In this document: positions 9,332 to 18,597 of the stretch, in pieces | Position numbering within the stretch: position 1 is the first letter of the stretch | Layout of the letters: each line of letters starts with the position of its first letter | From: Roseofilum acuticapitatum BLCC-M154 | GTDB lineage: Bacteria > Cyanobacteriota > Cyanobacteriia > Cyanobacteriales > Desertifilaceae | NCBI RefSeq assembly: GCF_030068475.1 | Contig: NZ_JAQOSP010000087.1 | Coordinates: 1-64,000 of the forward strand | Reading direction: 5' to 3' | DNA length: 64,000 nt | Program-made: the position numbers and the translations under genes | The notes under the pieces: generated by a model | What the model was told of the DNA's origin: nothing | Seen by the model: the letters and a program-made list of their open reading frames with translations, nothing else | Databases searched by the model: none

Positions 9332-12070
9332 ATGGTTTGGCAAGCAACGTCCCAATACCTAAAACGTCTTCCTTTACGGCTGGTTTTAGTCGTTCCTTTT
9401 GTCGTGCAAATCTGTGCCACAGTAGGATTAGTCGGTTATTTGTCCTACCGCACTGGACAAAGGGCCGTGCAAGATCTAGCGGATCAATTAATGACGGAAA
9501 TTGGCGATCGCGTCGATGGTCATTTGCGATCGCATCTCCAAGAACCCCATCGGCTCAATCAAACCAATGCCGAATCCATTCGCTTAAACCTTCTCGATCT
9601 CCAATTTCCCCAACTCCTAGAAAAACAATTTTGGCTACAAAGTCAAGTCAATGATTTTTTAACCTTCATCTATTTTGGCACTCCCGAAGGAGGAATTATC
9701 TTGTCGGGGAAAGGGGATAATGGCCAGTCCATTATCCGTGTAACCGAAAACTTCGTCAGTGGCCCGTATTATAAATACTCAGTCGATAGCGCAGGCAACC
9801 GCCAAGACCTTTTAGAAACCGGAACCTATGATGCCAGAGTTCGCCCTTGGTTTAAAGCGGCACAACAAGCCAAAAAGCCCATCTGGAGTGATATCTATCT
9901 CTTTGTCTCGACCCAAAGTTTAGGACTAACTGCCAGTCAACCCATTTATGATAATCAAGGCAACTTCCAAGGGGTTTTGGGCGTTGACTTATCTTTAGGC
10001 AGTATTACTGATTTTTTACAAGAACTGACCATTGGGCGATCGGGGCAAATTTTTATTATGGAGCGTAATGGAGAATTAGTCGCTTCATCTAATCCTAATC
10101 AAGCCCTTTTCACCGATCAATCTAAGACTCAAATCAAAGCCGACCAAAGTGAAAATTTTATCATCAAAAATACTGCGATTTTTCTTGAAAAAGAATTTGG
10201 CGATTTTCACAATATAGACCGACCTCAAAAACTAGAGTTTGAATTAGAAAACAATCCCCATTTTCTACAAATTTTACCCCTAAAAGATGCCTATGGATTA
10301 GATTGGTTGATTGTTATTGCCGTCCCAGAATCTGATTTTATGTCTCAGATTCATGATAATACCAAAAATACCATTATATTATGTGTGCTTGCCTTAATTG
10401 TAGCCGTCATTAGTGGCATCTTCACGGCTCGCTGGGTGACCTATCCCATTTTAACCTTAAATCGTTCTGCTCAAGCCCTAGCTGCGGGCAGTTGGAAAGC
10501 GCCTGAATTACCCAACCGCTCTGATGAATTGGGACAACTGGCTCTCTCTTTTCATAGCATGGCAGAGCAGCTTACTAAAACTTTTTCAATTCTCGATCAA
10601 AGCAATAAAGATTTAGAACAGCGTGTAGAAGAAAGGACTGCATCTCTGGCGGCGGCTGAAGCAGAGTTGCGAGGCTTATTTGAAGCCATGACTGAATTGA
10701 TTTTAGTCTTGAATAAACAGGGAAAGTATGAAAAAATTATTTCTGGAAGTGATGATTTCTTAAGTCACAGGCGAGAGGTCTTACTCCATCAGAATATCCG
10801 AGAGTTTCTAGATGTACAATTAGCCAATTGGCATTTAAAAACCATTGCTCATGTACTAGAAACGGGTCAAACTCAGAGAGTTGAGTATCAGATGGATATT
10901 CGCGGTATAAAACATTGGTTTTCAGCCAATGTTTCTCCCATTTCAGAACAGTCCGTGATCTGGGTTGTCCGGGATATTACCCCTCAAAAAGAAGCTCAAG
11001 TTGCCTTAGAAAATGCCCTGGCCTTGCAGAAAGCTGTCTTAGAATCGATTGCAGATGGCATTATTGCGGTCGATCAATCTGAACATATCATCGCCTATAA
11101 TAACCAATTTATCAAAATGTGGAAAGTCCCTCCAGAAATTGTAGCCTCTCAAGATGTGCAACAACAGCGTCATTTTCTGGCACAACAAGTGGAAGATCCC
11201 GTAGCTTTCCTACACCGTCAGCAAGAAATGGTGAATAACCCAGAAGCAGAAGGAACGGGTATTATTCCCTTTAAGGATGGTCGAGTCTTTGAACAATTTT
11301 CTCGTCCCCAGAAAGTTGGCGATCAGATCATGGGAAGGGTGTGGGGATTTCGCGATATTACCGAGCGCAAGCAAGCAGAGGAAGCTCTGAGACAAGAAAA
11401 AGAGCGGTCAGAAAAGTTACTCTTGAATATTCTACCAGAGGCGATCGCCGATCAGTTAAAGCAGGATCAAACCTCTTTAGCTGAAGATTTTGAATCCGTA
11501 ACCATTCTATTTGCCGATATTGTCGGATTTACTCCCCTAGCGGCTCAAGTTCAACCGATTCAACTGGTGGACATGCTCAACCAAATCTTTTCCACGTTTG
11601 ACCAACTGACGGAAACCTATGGACTCGAAAAAATTAAGACGATTGGTGATGCCTATATGGTAGCAGGAGGACTCCCCGATCCGATGCCCAATCATCTCGA
11701 TATTATGGCGCGGATGGCCTTAGCCATGCAAGCTTATATGGGTCAATTTCATACGCCTATGGGGGATAATTTTCAGATTCGGATTGGGATGCACATGGGT
11801 TCTGTGATTGCAGGCGTGATTGGTAAAAAGAAATTTATTTATGATTTGTGGGGAGATACGGTAAATGTGGCTTCTCGGATGGAATCGTCGGGAGAACCAG
11901 GTAGAATTCAAGTGACTGAACTGGTGTATGAAGCCTTAAAAGAGCAATATATTTTGGAAAAACGGGGTAAAATTTTTGTGAAAGGCAAAGGAGAAATGGA
12001 TACTTACTGGCTGGTTGCGCGTAAACCGACTTTAAGAGGATCGTCTGATTCCTTTCGTGAAATAAGCTAA
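9332..12070 (+). CDS. cyaG: Receptor-type adenylate cyclase: Cache, HAMP, PAS, PAS, class III cyclase
   Basis: A 912-residue membrane receptor predicted to make cAMP. Order: TM helix about 14-36; a periplasmic double-Cache-like sensor about 50-330; a second TM about 345-367; HAMP to about 420; a coiled coil; two PAS domains (about 445-555 and 565-690); and a class III cyclase domain from about 710. Metal-binding aspartates are D729 (LFADIVGFT) and D773 (TIGDAYMV). The base-specifying residues are K769 and D838, the adenylate cyclase pair rather than the Glu/Cys of guanylate cyclases. The transition-state residues N845 and R849 (VNVASRMES) are present. The layout resembles CyaG of Spirulina, so the symbol is by analogy. 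It is divergent from purB. Confidence 0.9.
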   Translation: MVWQATSQYLKRLPLRLVLVVPFVVQICATVGLVGYLSYRTGQRAVQDLADQLMTEIGDRVDGHLRSHLQEPHRLNQTNAESIRLNLLDLQFPQLLEKQFWLQSQVNDFLTFIYFGTPEGGIILSGKGDNGQSIIRVTENFVSGPYYKYSVDSAGNRQDLLETGTYDARVRPWFKAAQQAKKPIWSDIYLFVSTQSLGLTASQPIYDNQGNFQGVLGVDLSLGSITDFLQELTIGRSGQIFIMERNGELVASSNPNQALFTDQSKTQIKADQSENFIIKNTAIFLEKEFGDFHNIDRPQKLEFELENNPHFLQILPLKDAYGLDWLIVIAVPESDFMSQIHDNTKNTIILCVLALIVAVISGIFTARWVTYPILTLNRSAQALAAGSWKAPELPNRSDELGQLALSFHSMAEQLTKTFSILDQSNKDLEQRVEERTASLAAAEAELRGLFEAMTELILVLNKQGKYEKIISGSDDFLSHRREVLLHQNIREFLDVQLANWHLKTIAHVLETGQTQRVEYQMDIRGIKHWFSANVSPISEQSVIWVVRDITPQKEAQVALENALALQKAVLESIADGIIAVDQSEHIIAYNNQFIKMWKVPPEIVASQDVQQQRHFLAQQVEDPVAFLHRQQEMVNNPEAEGTGIIPFKDGRVFEQFSRPQKVGDQIMGRVWGFRDITERKQAEEALRQEKERSEKLLLNILPEAIADQLKQDQTSLAEDFESVTILFADIVGFTPLAAQVQPIQLVDMLNQIFSTFDQLTETYGLEKIKTIGDAYMVAGGLPDPMPNHLDIMARMALAMQAYMGQFHTPMGDNFQIRIGMHMGSVIAGVIGKKKFIYDLWGDTVNVASRMESSGEPGRIQVTELVYEALKEQYILEKRGKIFVKGKGEMDTYWLVARKPTLRGSSDSFREIS

Positions 12071-12184
12071 ACAAAAAGTAGTGAGTCCAGCCATCCCCAC
12101 AACGTTGAAAGGTCGATTCAATAAGAGCGCGATGGTGGCTAACAGTAGAATGCTACTGAATACATATCGACTTTTGAGGGACAT
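12032..12184 (-). CDS. Possible small membrane protein (50 aa)
   Basis: A short reading frame from ATG 12184 to TAA 12032, overlapping the 3' end of the cyclase gene by 39 bp in convergent orientation. The 50 residues hold two hydrophobic segments (SSILLLATIALLL and VVGMAGLTTFCLAYF) split by NRPFN, and end in a basic tail (TKGIRRSS). That is a plausible topology for a small two-helix membrane protein. No Shine-Dalgarno sequence is visible. It could still be a chance frame. Confidence 0.4.
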   Translation of the reverse strand: MSLKSRYVFSSILLLATIALLLNRPFNVVGMAGLTTFCLAYFTKGIRRSS

Positions 12185-12185
12185 G

Positions 12186-12213
12186 GTATCAATTAAAAAT
12201 TAAAAATTAAAAA
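12186..12213. repeat. ATTAAAAATTAAAAATTAAA-type heptamer repeat
   Basis: About three copies of the heptamer AATTAAA/TTAAAAA. The same low-complexity element, in either orientation, occurs at 53031-53050, 57871-57920 and 58790-58817. Common intergenic filler of filamentous cyanobacteria. Confidence 0.7.
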
Positions 12214-12281
12214 TGGGTCTGGCTTGGGGGGATCTTTGCCTATTGCCTATCCCCCTCTTGCCTATTGCCGAGGACAAGGCG

Positions 12282-12623
12282 CTAACCGAGTAAGGAATCA
12301 AATTCAGCTTTTAAGGCTTTGACATCGGCGAGTCTAGCCACCAATAGGTTATCATTTCCTGCCCGATCTAAGCGCTCTTTCCAATGCTGAATTCCTTCTG
12401 CATTGTTCATCCAGTAATGGATGACGGTATCGACGACTCGATCTAATTCCCAACCCCTGGAGGGGGGAACGGGTTCAACGGATTGTAGAAATGCGTCTAG
12501 GGTGCATTCATAGGTGGCAACGTACTCAGCGCCTTTGCGAGGATCTTCTATGGCTCTCTCTTGTTGATGGTTGAAAAAATGTAAAATGGGTGAAACCCCC
12601 AAAATGTCAAAGGTGTAATTCAT
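12282..12623 (-). CDS. Conserved-looking hypothetical protein
   Basis: A 113-residue acidic, helical, probably soluble protein that I cannot name. AGGAGG lies about 6 bp before the ATG, which strongly supports translation from 12623. Sequence features: a Trp-rich centre (RGWELDRVVDTVIHYWMNN), a helical C-terminus (ADVKALKAEFDSLLG), no Cys pairs and no membrane segment. It stands alone between the cyclase and tRNA-Ser. Confidence 0.7.
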   Translation of the reverse strand: MNYTFDILGVSPILHFFNHQQERAIEDPRKGAEYVATYECTLDAFLQSVEPVPPSRGWELDRVVDTVIHYWMNNAEGIQHWKERLDRAGNDNLLVARLADVKALKAEFDSLLG

Positions 12624-12774
12624 GGATTGTCCTCCTGAATCTTAGGGTGCGATCGCTCTTCAATAGCAGATAAATTTGACTATAGTGGGCGATCGCCTGG
12701 CTTTAAGTAACTGATTGTACGGATTTTGCATAAATCTTGCCACTTTATGTTAAGATCCATAAAACCTAATATTC

Positions 12775-12862
12775 GGAGAGGTGGCAGAGCGGTTGAATGC
12801 GGCACACTCGAAATGTGTTAACAGTTAATAGCTGTTCGGGGGTTCGAATCCCCCCCTCTCCG
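12775..12862 (+). tRNA. tRNA-Ser (anticodon CGA)
   Basis: An 88-base class II tRNA. The acceptor stem GGAGAGG (12775-12781) pairs with CCTCTCC (12855-12861), with discriminator G at 12862. The anticodon stem GCACA/TGTGT closes a CTCGAAA loop, giving anticodon CGA, which reads UCG serine codons. A long variable arm (AACAGTTAATAGCTGTT) and the T loop GTTCGAATC are present. CCA is not encoded. Confidence 0.97.
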
Positions 12863-12941
12863 TTCCCTCTAATCCTTATGAGAGTCTCACCCCCGGACAG
12901 CTTCCTGTGTACTGTAGAGACCTGGGTGCGATTCGTGCGGG

Positions 12942-13007
12942 TTTCCGCAAGCGGACATGAATACAAAAATAGTTGTCAGTCTACAAGATTTGGGTATAAC
13001 CCGCCCC
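12942..13007. repeat. REP-like palindrome and associated dispersed sequence
   Basis: TTTCCGCAAGCGGACATGAA at 12942-12962 is identical to 45771-45790 and close to the cores at 2353 and 2533; a variant with CCGCTTCGCGG is at 45889. A second shared stretch of 22 bases (AGATTTGGGTATAAC followed by CCGCCCC) at 12986-13007 is repeated exactly at 57831-57852. These mark an abundant family of short intergenic repeats. Confidence 0.8.
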
Positions 13008-13014
13008 TTGTATC

Positions 13015-13896
13015 TTAAGAGAGTCGCCGATAAGCCAGGGCGAAGCGCTCGATCCCAGCTAAGTCGGTGTGGATTTCAATCCGGTGATAATTGCTATTAT
13101 CCAGGAGTAATTGTTGCACTTGCTCGGCTTGTCCAGCCATCATTTCCACCAGCCATAACCCTCCCGGTTGCAAATAGTCGGGAGCAACGTTAACTAGGGT
13201 ACGAATGCAGTCTAAGCCGTCTAAGCCGCCATCAAGGGCAAGATGGGGTTCATGGTGGGTGACTTCCGGTTGTAGCTCGTTAATTAAGCGGGTGGGAATG
13301 TAGGGAGGGTTAGATACCATGGCTATCAGTTTCCCTTGGAGATGCTCTAGGGGAGTGAACCAGTAGCCCTGATAAAACTGAATGCGATCGCTAAAAGAAC
13401 AGTTAGCAGCATTTCTGCGGGCGATCGCCAAGGCTTCTAAACTGCGATCCACTGCATGAACGGTAACTTCAGGTAAACTTTGAGCTAAACCGATCGCGAT
13501 CGCCCCGCTTCCCGTACCCAAATCCGCCCAATCTCCAGTCCGGTGAGCCACATCAGAAGCCAGAGCTAAATCAATTAACAGTTCCGTTTCTGGACGGGGA
13601 ATTAACACCCCAGGAGCCACCTGAAGATTCAAATCTCGCCAACTTAATTCCCCAATCAGATATTGGAGGGGAACCCTAGCCTCAATTCGCTGTTGCCAAA
13701 GGTGCTGAATTTCCCCCCAAGGACGAGACAAGGGGATCTCTGGCTCAGACTTAAACAACTCCAGACGCAAACTCAGAGCATCGAGACTAGAGAGCGATCG
13801 CAGCAACCAATCCACCTCAGACGGCGGAATATTCGCGGCGATCGCCTCTTGCTGTGCCTGTTTTCGCCACACCAGCAACTCTAATCCCGAAACCAT
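13015..13896 (-). CDS. prmC: Peptide chain release factor N5-glutamine methyltransferase
   Basis: PrmC (HemK) methylates the glutamine of the GGQ motif in RF1 and RF2, using S-adenosylmethionine, and so tunes translation termination. The 293-residue product has the expected length. It shows the N-terminal helical recognition domain, a SAM-binding loop (ADLGTGSGAIAIGLA) near residue 125 and the diagnostic catalytic SNPPYIP motif near residue 190. The ATG at 13896 sits 15 bp beyond the end of the upstream Tic22-like gene, so the two are likely co-transcribed. Confidence 0.96.
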   Translation of the reverse strand: MVSGLELLVWRKQAQQEAIAANIPPSEVDWLLRSLSSLDALSLRLELFKSEPEIPLSRPWGEIQHLWQQRIEARVPLQYLIGELSWRDLNLQVAPGVLIPRPETELLIDLALASDVAHRTGDWADLGTGSGAIAIGLAQSLPEVTVHAVDRSLEALAIARRNAANCSFSDRIQFYQGYWFTPLEHLQGKLIAMVSNPPYIPTRLINELQPEVTHHEPHLALDGGLDGLDCIRTLVNVAPDYLQPGGLWLVEMMAGQAEQVQQLLLDNSNYHRIEIHTDLAGIERFALAYRRLS

Positions 13897-13911
13897 CGCT
13901 GAGGAGTTTCC

Positions 13912-14706
13912 TTAATTTCCAGATTGACGGCGACGTTCCATTTCCTGTCTCAGAAAACCGCGAGCTTCTGGTGTCGGAATCAACTCCACTTTTTGCAGAA
14001 ACGGATCGTCCTCCGTAATCAATAAATCCATCAACCGCTCTAGAGTCGTCACTTGCACCACAACTTGGGAACTAGCATCACTGTTCTGCTTTTTATACTC
14101 TGCTAGAGCTTGCTCCAGGTCTCCATGGTCAAAGAAAGCCAAAACCGCTTGGCGATCGCCATTTTGAATCGTCAAATAGCCCTGATCTTCCCCCGCTTTC
14201 GCCATAAACAGAGGCACACCCCGAAACTGATTCGCCAACTCAGTCTCTCCCGCCTCTTGTAACACCGTGCGAGCTTGGGCCACCTGTTCATCCTTGGGCT
14301 GAAACTCAAAAATTAACGGCTCTTCAGTATCCTTATATTGTTGGTGTAACTTATACACCTCACTTAAGGGAATCGCCCGTGCATCCATCCCTTGAGGAAT
14401 CTCAGGATTGTTTTGTCGAACCTCAGCTAAAAAGCTTTCAGCATCCCCCGCACTGATAAACACACGAGTTAGTGAGATTCTACCGCTATCTGGATTCTCG
14501 CGATCGCGAGGAACTGAAACCGTCAGCAACACCCCATTTTCATCACTAATCGCATAAACCGGAATACCCGATAACTTTTGCTGTATTTGCGCTTCAGGAA
14601 TCGCAACAGCCACTGAGGGGATCAAGCTCACTCCCACTACAGGACTCAACAGCAGAGTTCCCATTAAACTGACGCGACTTCCCCATTGAACCAATGATTT
14701 AATCAA
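13912..14706 (-). CDS. Tic22-like periplasmic protein
   Basis: A 264-residue protein with an N-terminal signal sequence (MGTLLLSPVVGVSLIPSVAVA) and two related halves, each starting with a signature: KLSGIPVYAISDENG near residue 45 and FRGVPLFMAKAGED near residue 160. This is the pattern of the Tic22 family, which in plastids is an intermembrane-space import chaperone and in cyanobacteria a periplasmic protein linked to outer-membrane biogenesis. The start is a TTG at 14706 with GAGG about 9 bp upstream; an internal ATG 14 codons in would lose the charged N-region. It lies upstream of prmC with a 15-bp gap. Confidence 0.8.
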   Translation of the reverse strand: MIKSLVQWGSRVSLMGTLLLSPVVGVSLIPSVAVAIPEAQIQQKLSGIPVYAISDENGVLLTVSVPRDRENPDSGRISLTRVFISAGDAESFLAEVRQNNPEIPQGMDARAIPLSEVYKLHQQYKDTEEPLIFEFQPKDEQVAQARTVLQEAGETELANQFRGVPLFMAKAGEDQGYLTIQNGDRQAVLAFFDHGDLEQALAEYKKQNSDASSQVVVQVTTLERLMDLLITEDDPFLQKVELIPTPEARGFLRQEMERRRQSGN

Positions 14707-14837
14707 TCTTCTTTACCTCAACATTTATTGATTTACATAGATATTCCTACCTAGATTCTAGGTGGAATCGTGATTCTGTGCCAAGTCACCGAATCTATTA
14801 TCCTGACTAGAACGACCCCAAGGGAGTTCCAAAACCT

Positions 14838-15818
<981 letters not shown>

Positions 15819-15907
15819 TTACCCAAATTAGGATAAGCTTAAGTACCCTTATCCTAACTCATGATTGTCAGGAATTGGGAATTGGGAATGGCCAATCTCT
15901 GCATGTC

Positions 15908-17749
15908 CTAATCCGTGCGCCATCGGGGGACGGTGGGTGTACTTTGCAACTGCCAAAGGCGATCGCCGTTTGCATAGTCTAAACTGCCTTCGTTTAAGAA
16001 TTGTTGGATTAATGGAGAGTCCAGGACTGGCCAGTTATTAAAGTTTTGCACCCTATCGTTAATTGTACCTTGTCCTTTACCCCTTTTGGGTAGATAAGTT
16101 AAAGATAATTGGGCCGAGTCTAAAACCTGTTCGCTGGGTTTAAGTAAGCTCTGGTAGCTTAAACGGGTTTGGCTTAACTGCGGCTGGGTTTGGTCTAAGG
16201 CTTGTGTCAATTGCCTGAAGTCGGGATAATCCCTAGTAGACACCACTTCAGTAATCCAAGCCGTATGGATACCATGGGCCGCCAGCACTTGATAGTCTGA
16301 TGCTTCCCTCTTCTCGGAGACAGATGAGTGCCATTCAATACGTTCTCCCCAGGGATGAGCTAATAACCAAGTCTTTTCAACTTGCCAAATATACCAGCCT
16401 TGATACCGTTGGGGTTGCCCATAACGCGAGGGTAAAACCAGATGAGATAAGGGCGGAACTCCAGCCGCTAGATCTTCGGGAGAGAGTTTCAGTTGATAGA
16501 GAACGGTTCCTTGATGTTGCCAATATTGATCGCCGGGCGAACTACCGGTAGCCATGGGACTGTGGTAAGTGCCCCCTAGAGAGATAACAGCATTGTTTTG
16601 GCCCTTGGGGTCTCGAACCACTAATTTATAGGTGGCATACTGGGCATTAATTGTCCCTTGAACTTGATAGGATCGACGAGGATTAATGAGTGTGCCTAAA
16701 CTGTAATCTGGGGTGATATAAAAGGTTTCCCAAAACTGATTATCTTGGTGATAGGAATAGTAGGCGGGATGGCTGGCTTTGAGTTCAAAGGGTAGGGTAA
16801 TCTTTTTCTGGGCAATGTTCCTTAAATGTTCGGGAGGGCGATAGGTACTCAAGGCGGCCGGAAGTCCTACTCTCGCAGCGCTGGATTTCATCCGTTTAGC
16901 TGTTTCTGGGCTGTCTCCCCACCACACCCAAGCTACAGCCGCTAATCCGCTCTGATCCCAGGTTCCTCGGTCAAAGCCGCGACTTTCTGCACCGCCTGCG
17001 GTTCCCCAACTTAACCTCAGAGCCATGTTGGTGGCTAACCAGTCTAGGGCAGCTTTAGCTAAGGCTTTGCGCTCTGGGGTTTGGGCAAAGTCGTAGAGAT
17101 TGAGTAATCCGGCGATCGCATAGCCATAATAGGTAGAGGAGTGAAATTCCCCTTGGCCAATGGTGAGAAACTTGTTAATTTCCGATCGCAACCAAGCCTC
17201 ATTCGTCGCCTCAGTTGCCGGATAAGCCATCGGCCAACCGCTACCATCCATCAAGGCTAACCCGGAAACACGCTGCATAAACATATGATTCTCGGTTCCT
17301 CCCTCACTCCACTGTTCTACCCGCTTGCTGTCAAGTTGGCTGCGATAGTCCGCTTCTAAGGCTGGGGGTAAATTTGCGCCAAACTGAAACAAAATACGAA
17401 TGTCAAAAATACTGCGGAAGTGATAGAGGTCGGTTTTGGCTTCATTGAGCCGTTGTAGGGCTTGCCAGGTCGTTTCGGCATTATATTCATTGGGAAGCGA
17501 CAGACGGGCAAGAATGACCGGCAAAAGGTATTTATGGGGGTCACCTATACCCCGCTTTTGCCACCAGATTTCTAGGTCTTCTAAATCTTGGGAAGCAATC
17601 TGTTGCCGCAGGGCAAGACTTCTGGCTGAAAAGTTAGAGGCTTCTTCTTCTGAAACGGGGGATTGGTGTTCAACAGAGGGGGTAGGATGAGTCCCGGTTA
17701 GCAAACCGAGGAAGAGGAGGGCGAGGGTAGAGAATTTAAGGAATTTCAT
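15908..17749 (-). CDS. Secreted protein resembling toroid-fold polysaccharide lyases
   Basis: A 613-residue secreted protein: signal peptide in residues 1-22 (FSTLALLFLGLLTGTH). Residues about 60-310 are helical with conserved aromatic residues and a TENHMFMQR motif, like the Asn-His catalytic region of heparinase/alginate-lyase-type alpha-alpha toroids, and YYGYAIAGLLNL further on. Residues about 330-560 are beta-rich (SWGTAGGAESRGFDRGTWDQ marks the join). It may act on extracellular or sheath polysaccharide. I infer the fold class, not the substrate; a non-enzymatic member cannot be excluded. It stands alone. Confidence 0.6.
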   Translation of the reverse strand: MKFLKFSTLALLFLGLLTGTHPTPSVEHQSPVSEEEASNFSARSLALRQQIASQDLEDLEIWWQKRGIGDPHKYLLPVILARLSLPNEYNAETTWQALQRLNEAKTDLYHFRSIFDIRILFQFGANLPPALEADYRSQLDSKRVEQWSEGGTENHMFMQRVSGLALMDGSGWPMAYPATEATNEAWLRSEINKFLTIGQGEFHSSTYYGYAIAGLLNLYDFAQTPERKALAKAALDWLATNMALRLSWGTAGGAESRGFDRGTWDQSGLAAVAWVWWGDSPETAKRMKSSAARVGLPAALSTYRPPEHLRNIAQKKITLPFELKASHPAYYSYHQDNQFWETFYITPDYSLGTLINPRRSYQVQGTINAQYATYKLVVRDPKGQNNAVISLGGTYHSPMATGSSPGDQYWQHQGTVLYQLKLSPEDLAAGVPPLSHLVLPSRYGQPQRYQGWYIWQVEKTWLLAHPWGERIEWHSSVSEKREASDYQVLAAHGIHTAWITEVVSTRDYPDFRQLTQALDQTQPQLSQTRLSYQSLLKPSEQVLDSAQLSLTYLPKRGKGQGTINDRVQNFNNWPVLDSPLIQQFLNEGSLDYANGDRLWQLQSTPTVPRWRTD

Positions 17750-17871
17750 GCACTTTAGCTAATTTAATACAAAAAAGATCTAAGTAGAGTTGTCCCTGAA
17801 TATCTTAAATGCTTTACTAGATTTGTTTCCTAGTTTAAGATTCAAGTGATCAAAGAATATACCCAACCTTT

Positions 17872-18597
17872 ATGATGCCCAATGACCTATATAAAGGCAT
17901 GTCCACTTTTTATAATGCCTTTGTGCAACGGAATCGAGATTATAAAGCAATTGCAACCGATCTCATTGACCTTTTCGGTAATGCCAAAACTATTTTAGAT
18001 GTGGGAATTGGAACTGGCTTACTTGTAGAGCAAATTCTTCAGTTACGACCGGATCTTGACATAGTTGGCATAGATACAAGCTCATCTTTACTGACTCAAG
18101 CCAAACAATGCTTAGGTTCTAAAGTTACTCTTTACTGCGAAGATATCAGCAATCTTCATCTTAACCAAATGTTTGATCTTGCTTATTCCCGTGGTGGAGC
18201 TTGGGCTTTTGTTAATGATGGTGATACCCTGTGGCTGGCGAGCCACATTTTGGATCTCAAGACGATTGAGCAAAGTTTTGCACGAGTGGCAGCACACTTA
18301 TGCGATCAAGGACGCTTAATCATTATTTCCTCTAATGCCAATCATACCAAATCTGAGCAGGCAGACAACGAGATGTTATTTGAGAGAACAGTCACTAAAG
18401 AGTTGATAGAGGATCGGCAATATTTAATCTTAAATTATCAAGGGTATCATTTGGGTAACTTAGTAGGAGAACAACAGATCAGAATGCGGTTAATTGATTT
18501 GGAGTATGTAGAAAAAATTCTAGACTCTGTTGGACTAAGATCGATTTCCGATCACAATGGTGAATACCATATCTACCAAAAAAGGAGTTTTCAATGA
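17872..18597 (+). CDS. Class I SAM-dependent methyltransferase
   Basis: A 241-residue methyltransferase. SAM-binding motif I is ILDVGIGTGLL near residue 42, with the acidic end of motif II in DIVGIDTSSSLL near residue 64 and an EDIS motif near residue 88. The middle has LAYSRGGAWAFVN, which could shape a hydrophobic or small-molecule pocket. The stop overlaps the next gene's start by four bases (ATGA), so the two are translationally coupled. The partner is a polyprenyl-synthase-like protein, which points to methylation of an isoprenoid product or precursor. Neither gene has an obvious GCGATCGC site, unlike most neighbours, which hints at transfer. Confidence 0.85.
   Translation: MMPNDLYKGMSTFYNAFVQRNRDYKAIATDLIDLFGNAKTILDVGIGTGLLVEQILQLRPDLDIVGIDTSSSLLTQAKQCLGSKVTLYCEDISNLHLNQMFDLAYSRGGAWAFVNDGDTLWLASHILDLKTIEQSFARVAAHLCDQGRLIIISSNANHTKSEQADNEMLFERTVTKELIEDRQYLILNYQGYHLGNLVGEQQIRMRLIDLEYVEKILDSVGLRSISDHNGEYHIYQKRSFQ

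Noticed and set aside
7879-9420. Longer purB frame with 82 extra N-terminal residues
   Set aside because: The extension is basic, unlike PurB, and overlaps the start of the divergent cyclase. PurB homology begins at the GTG at 9174.
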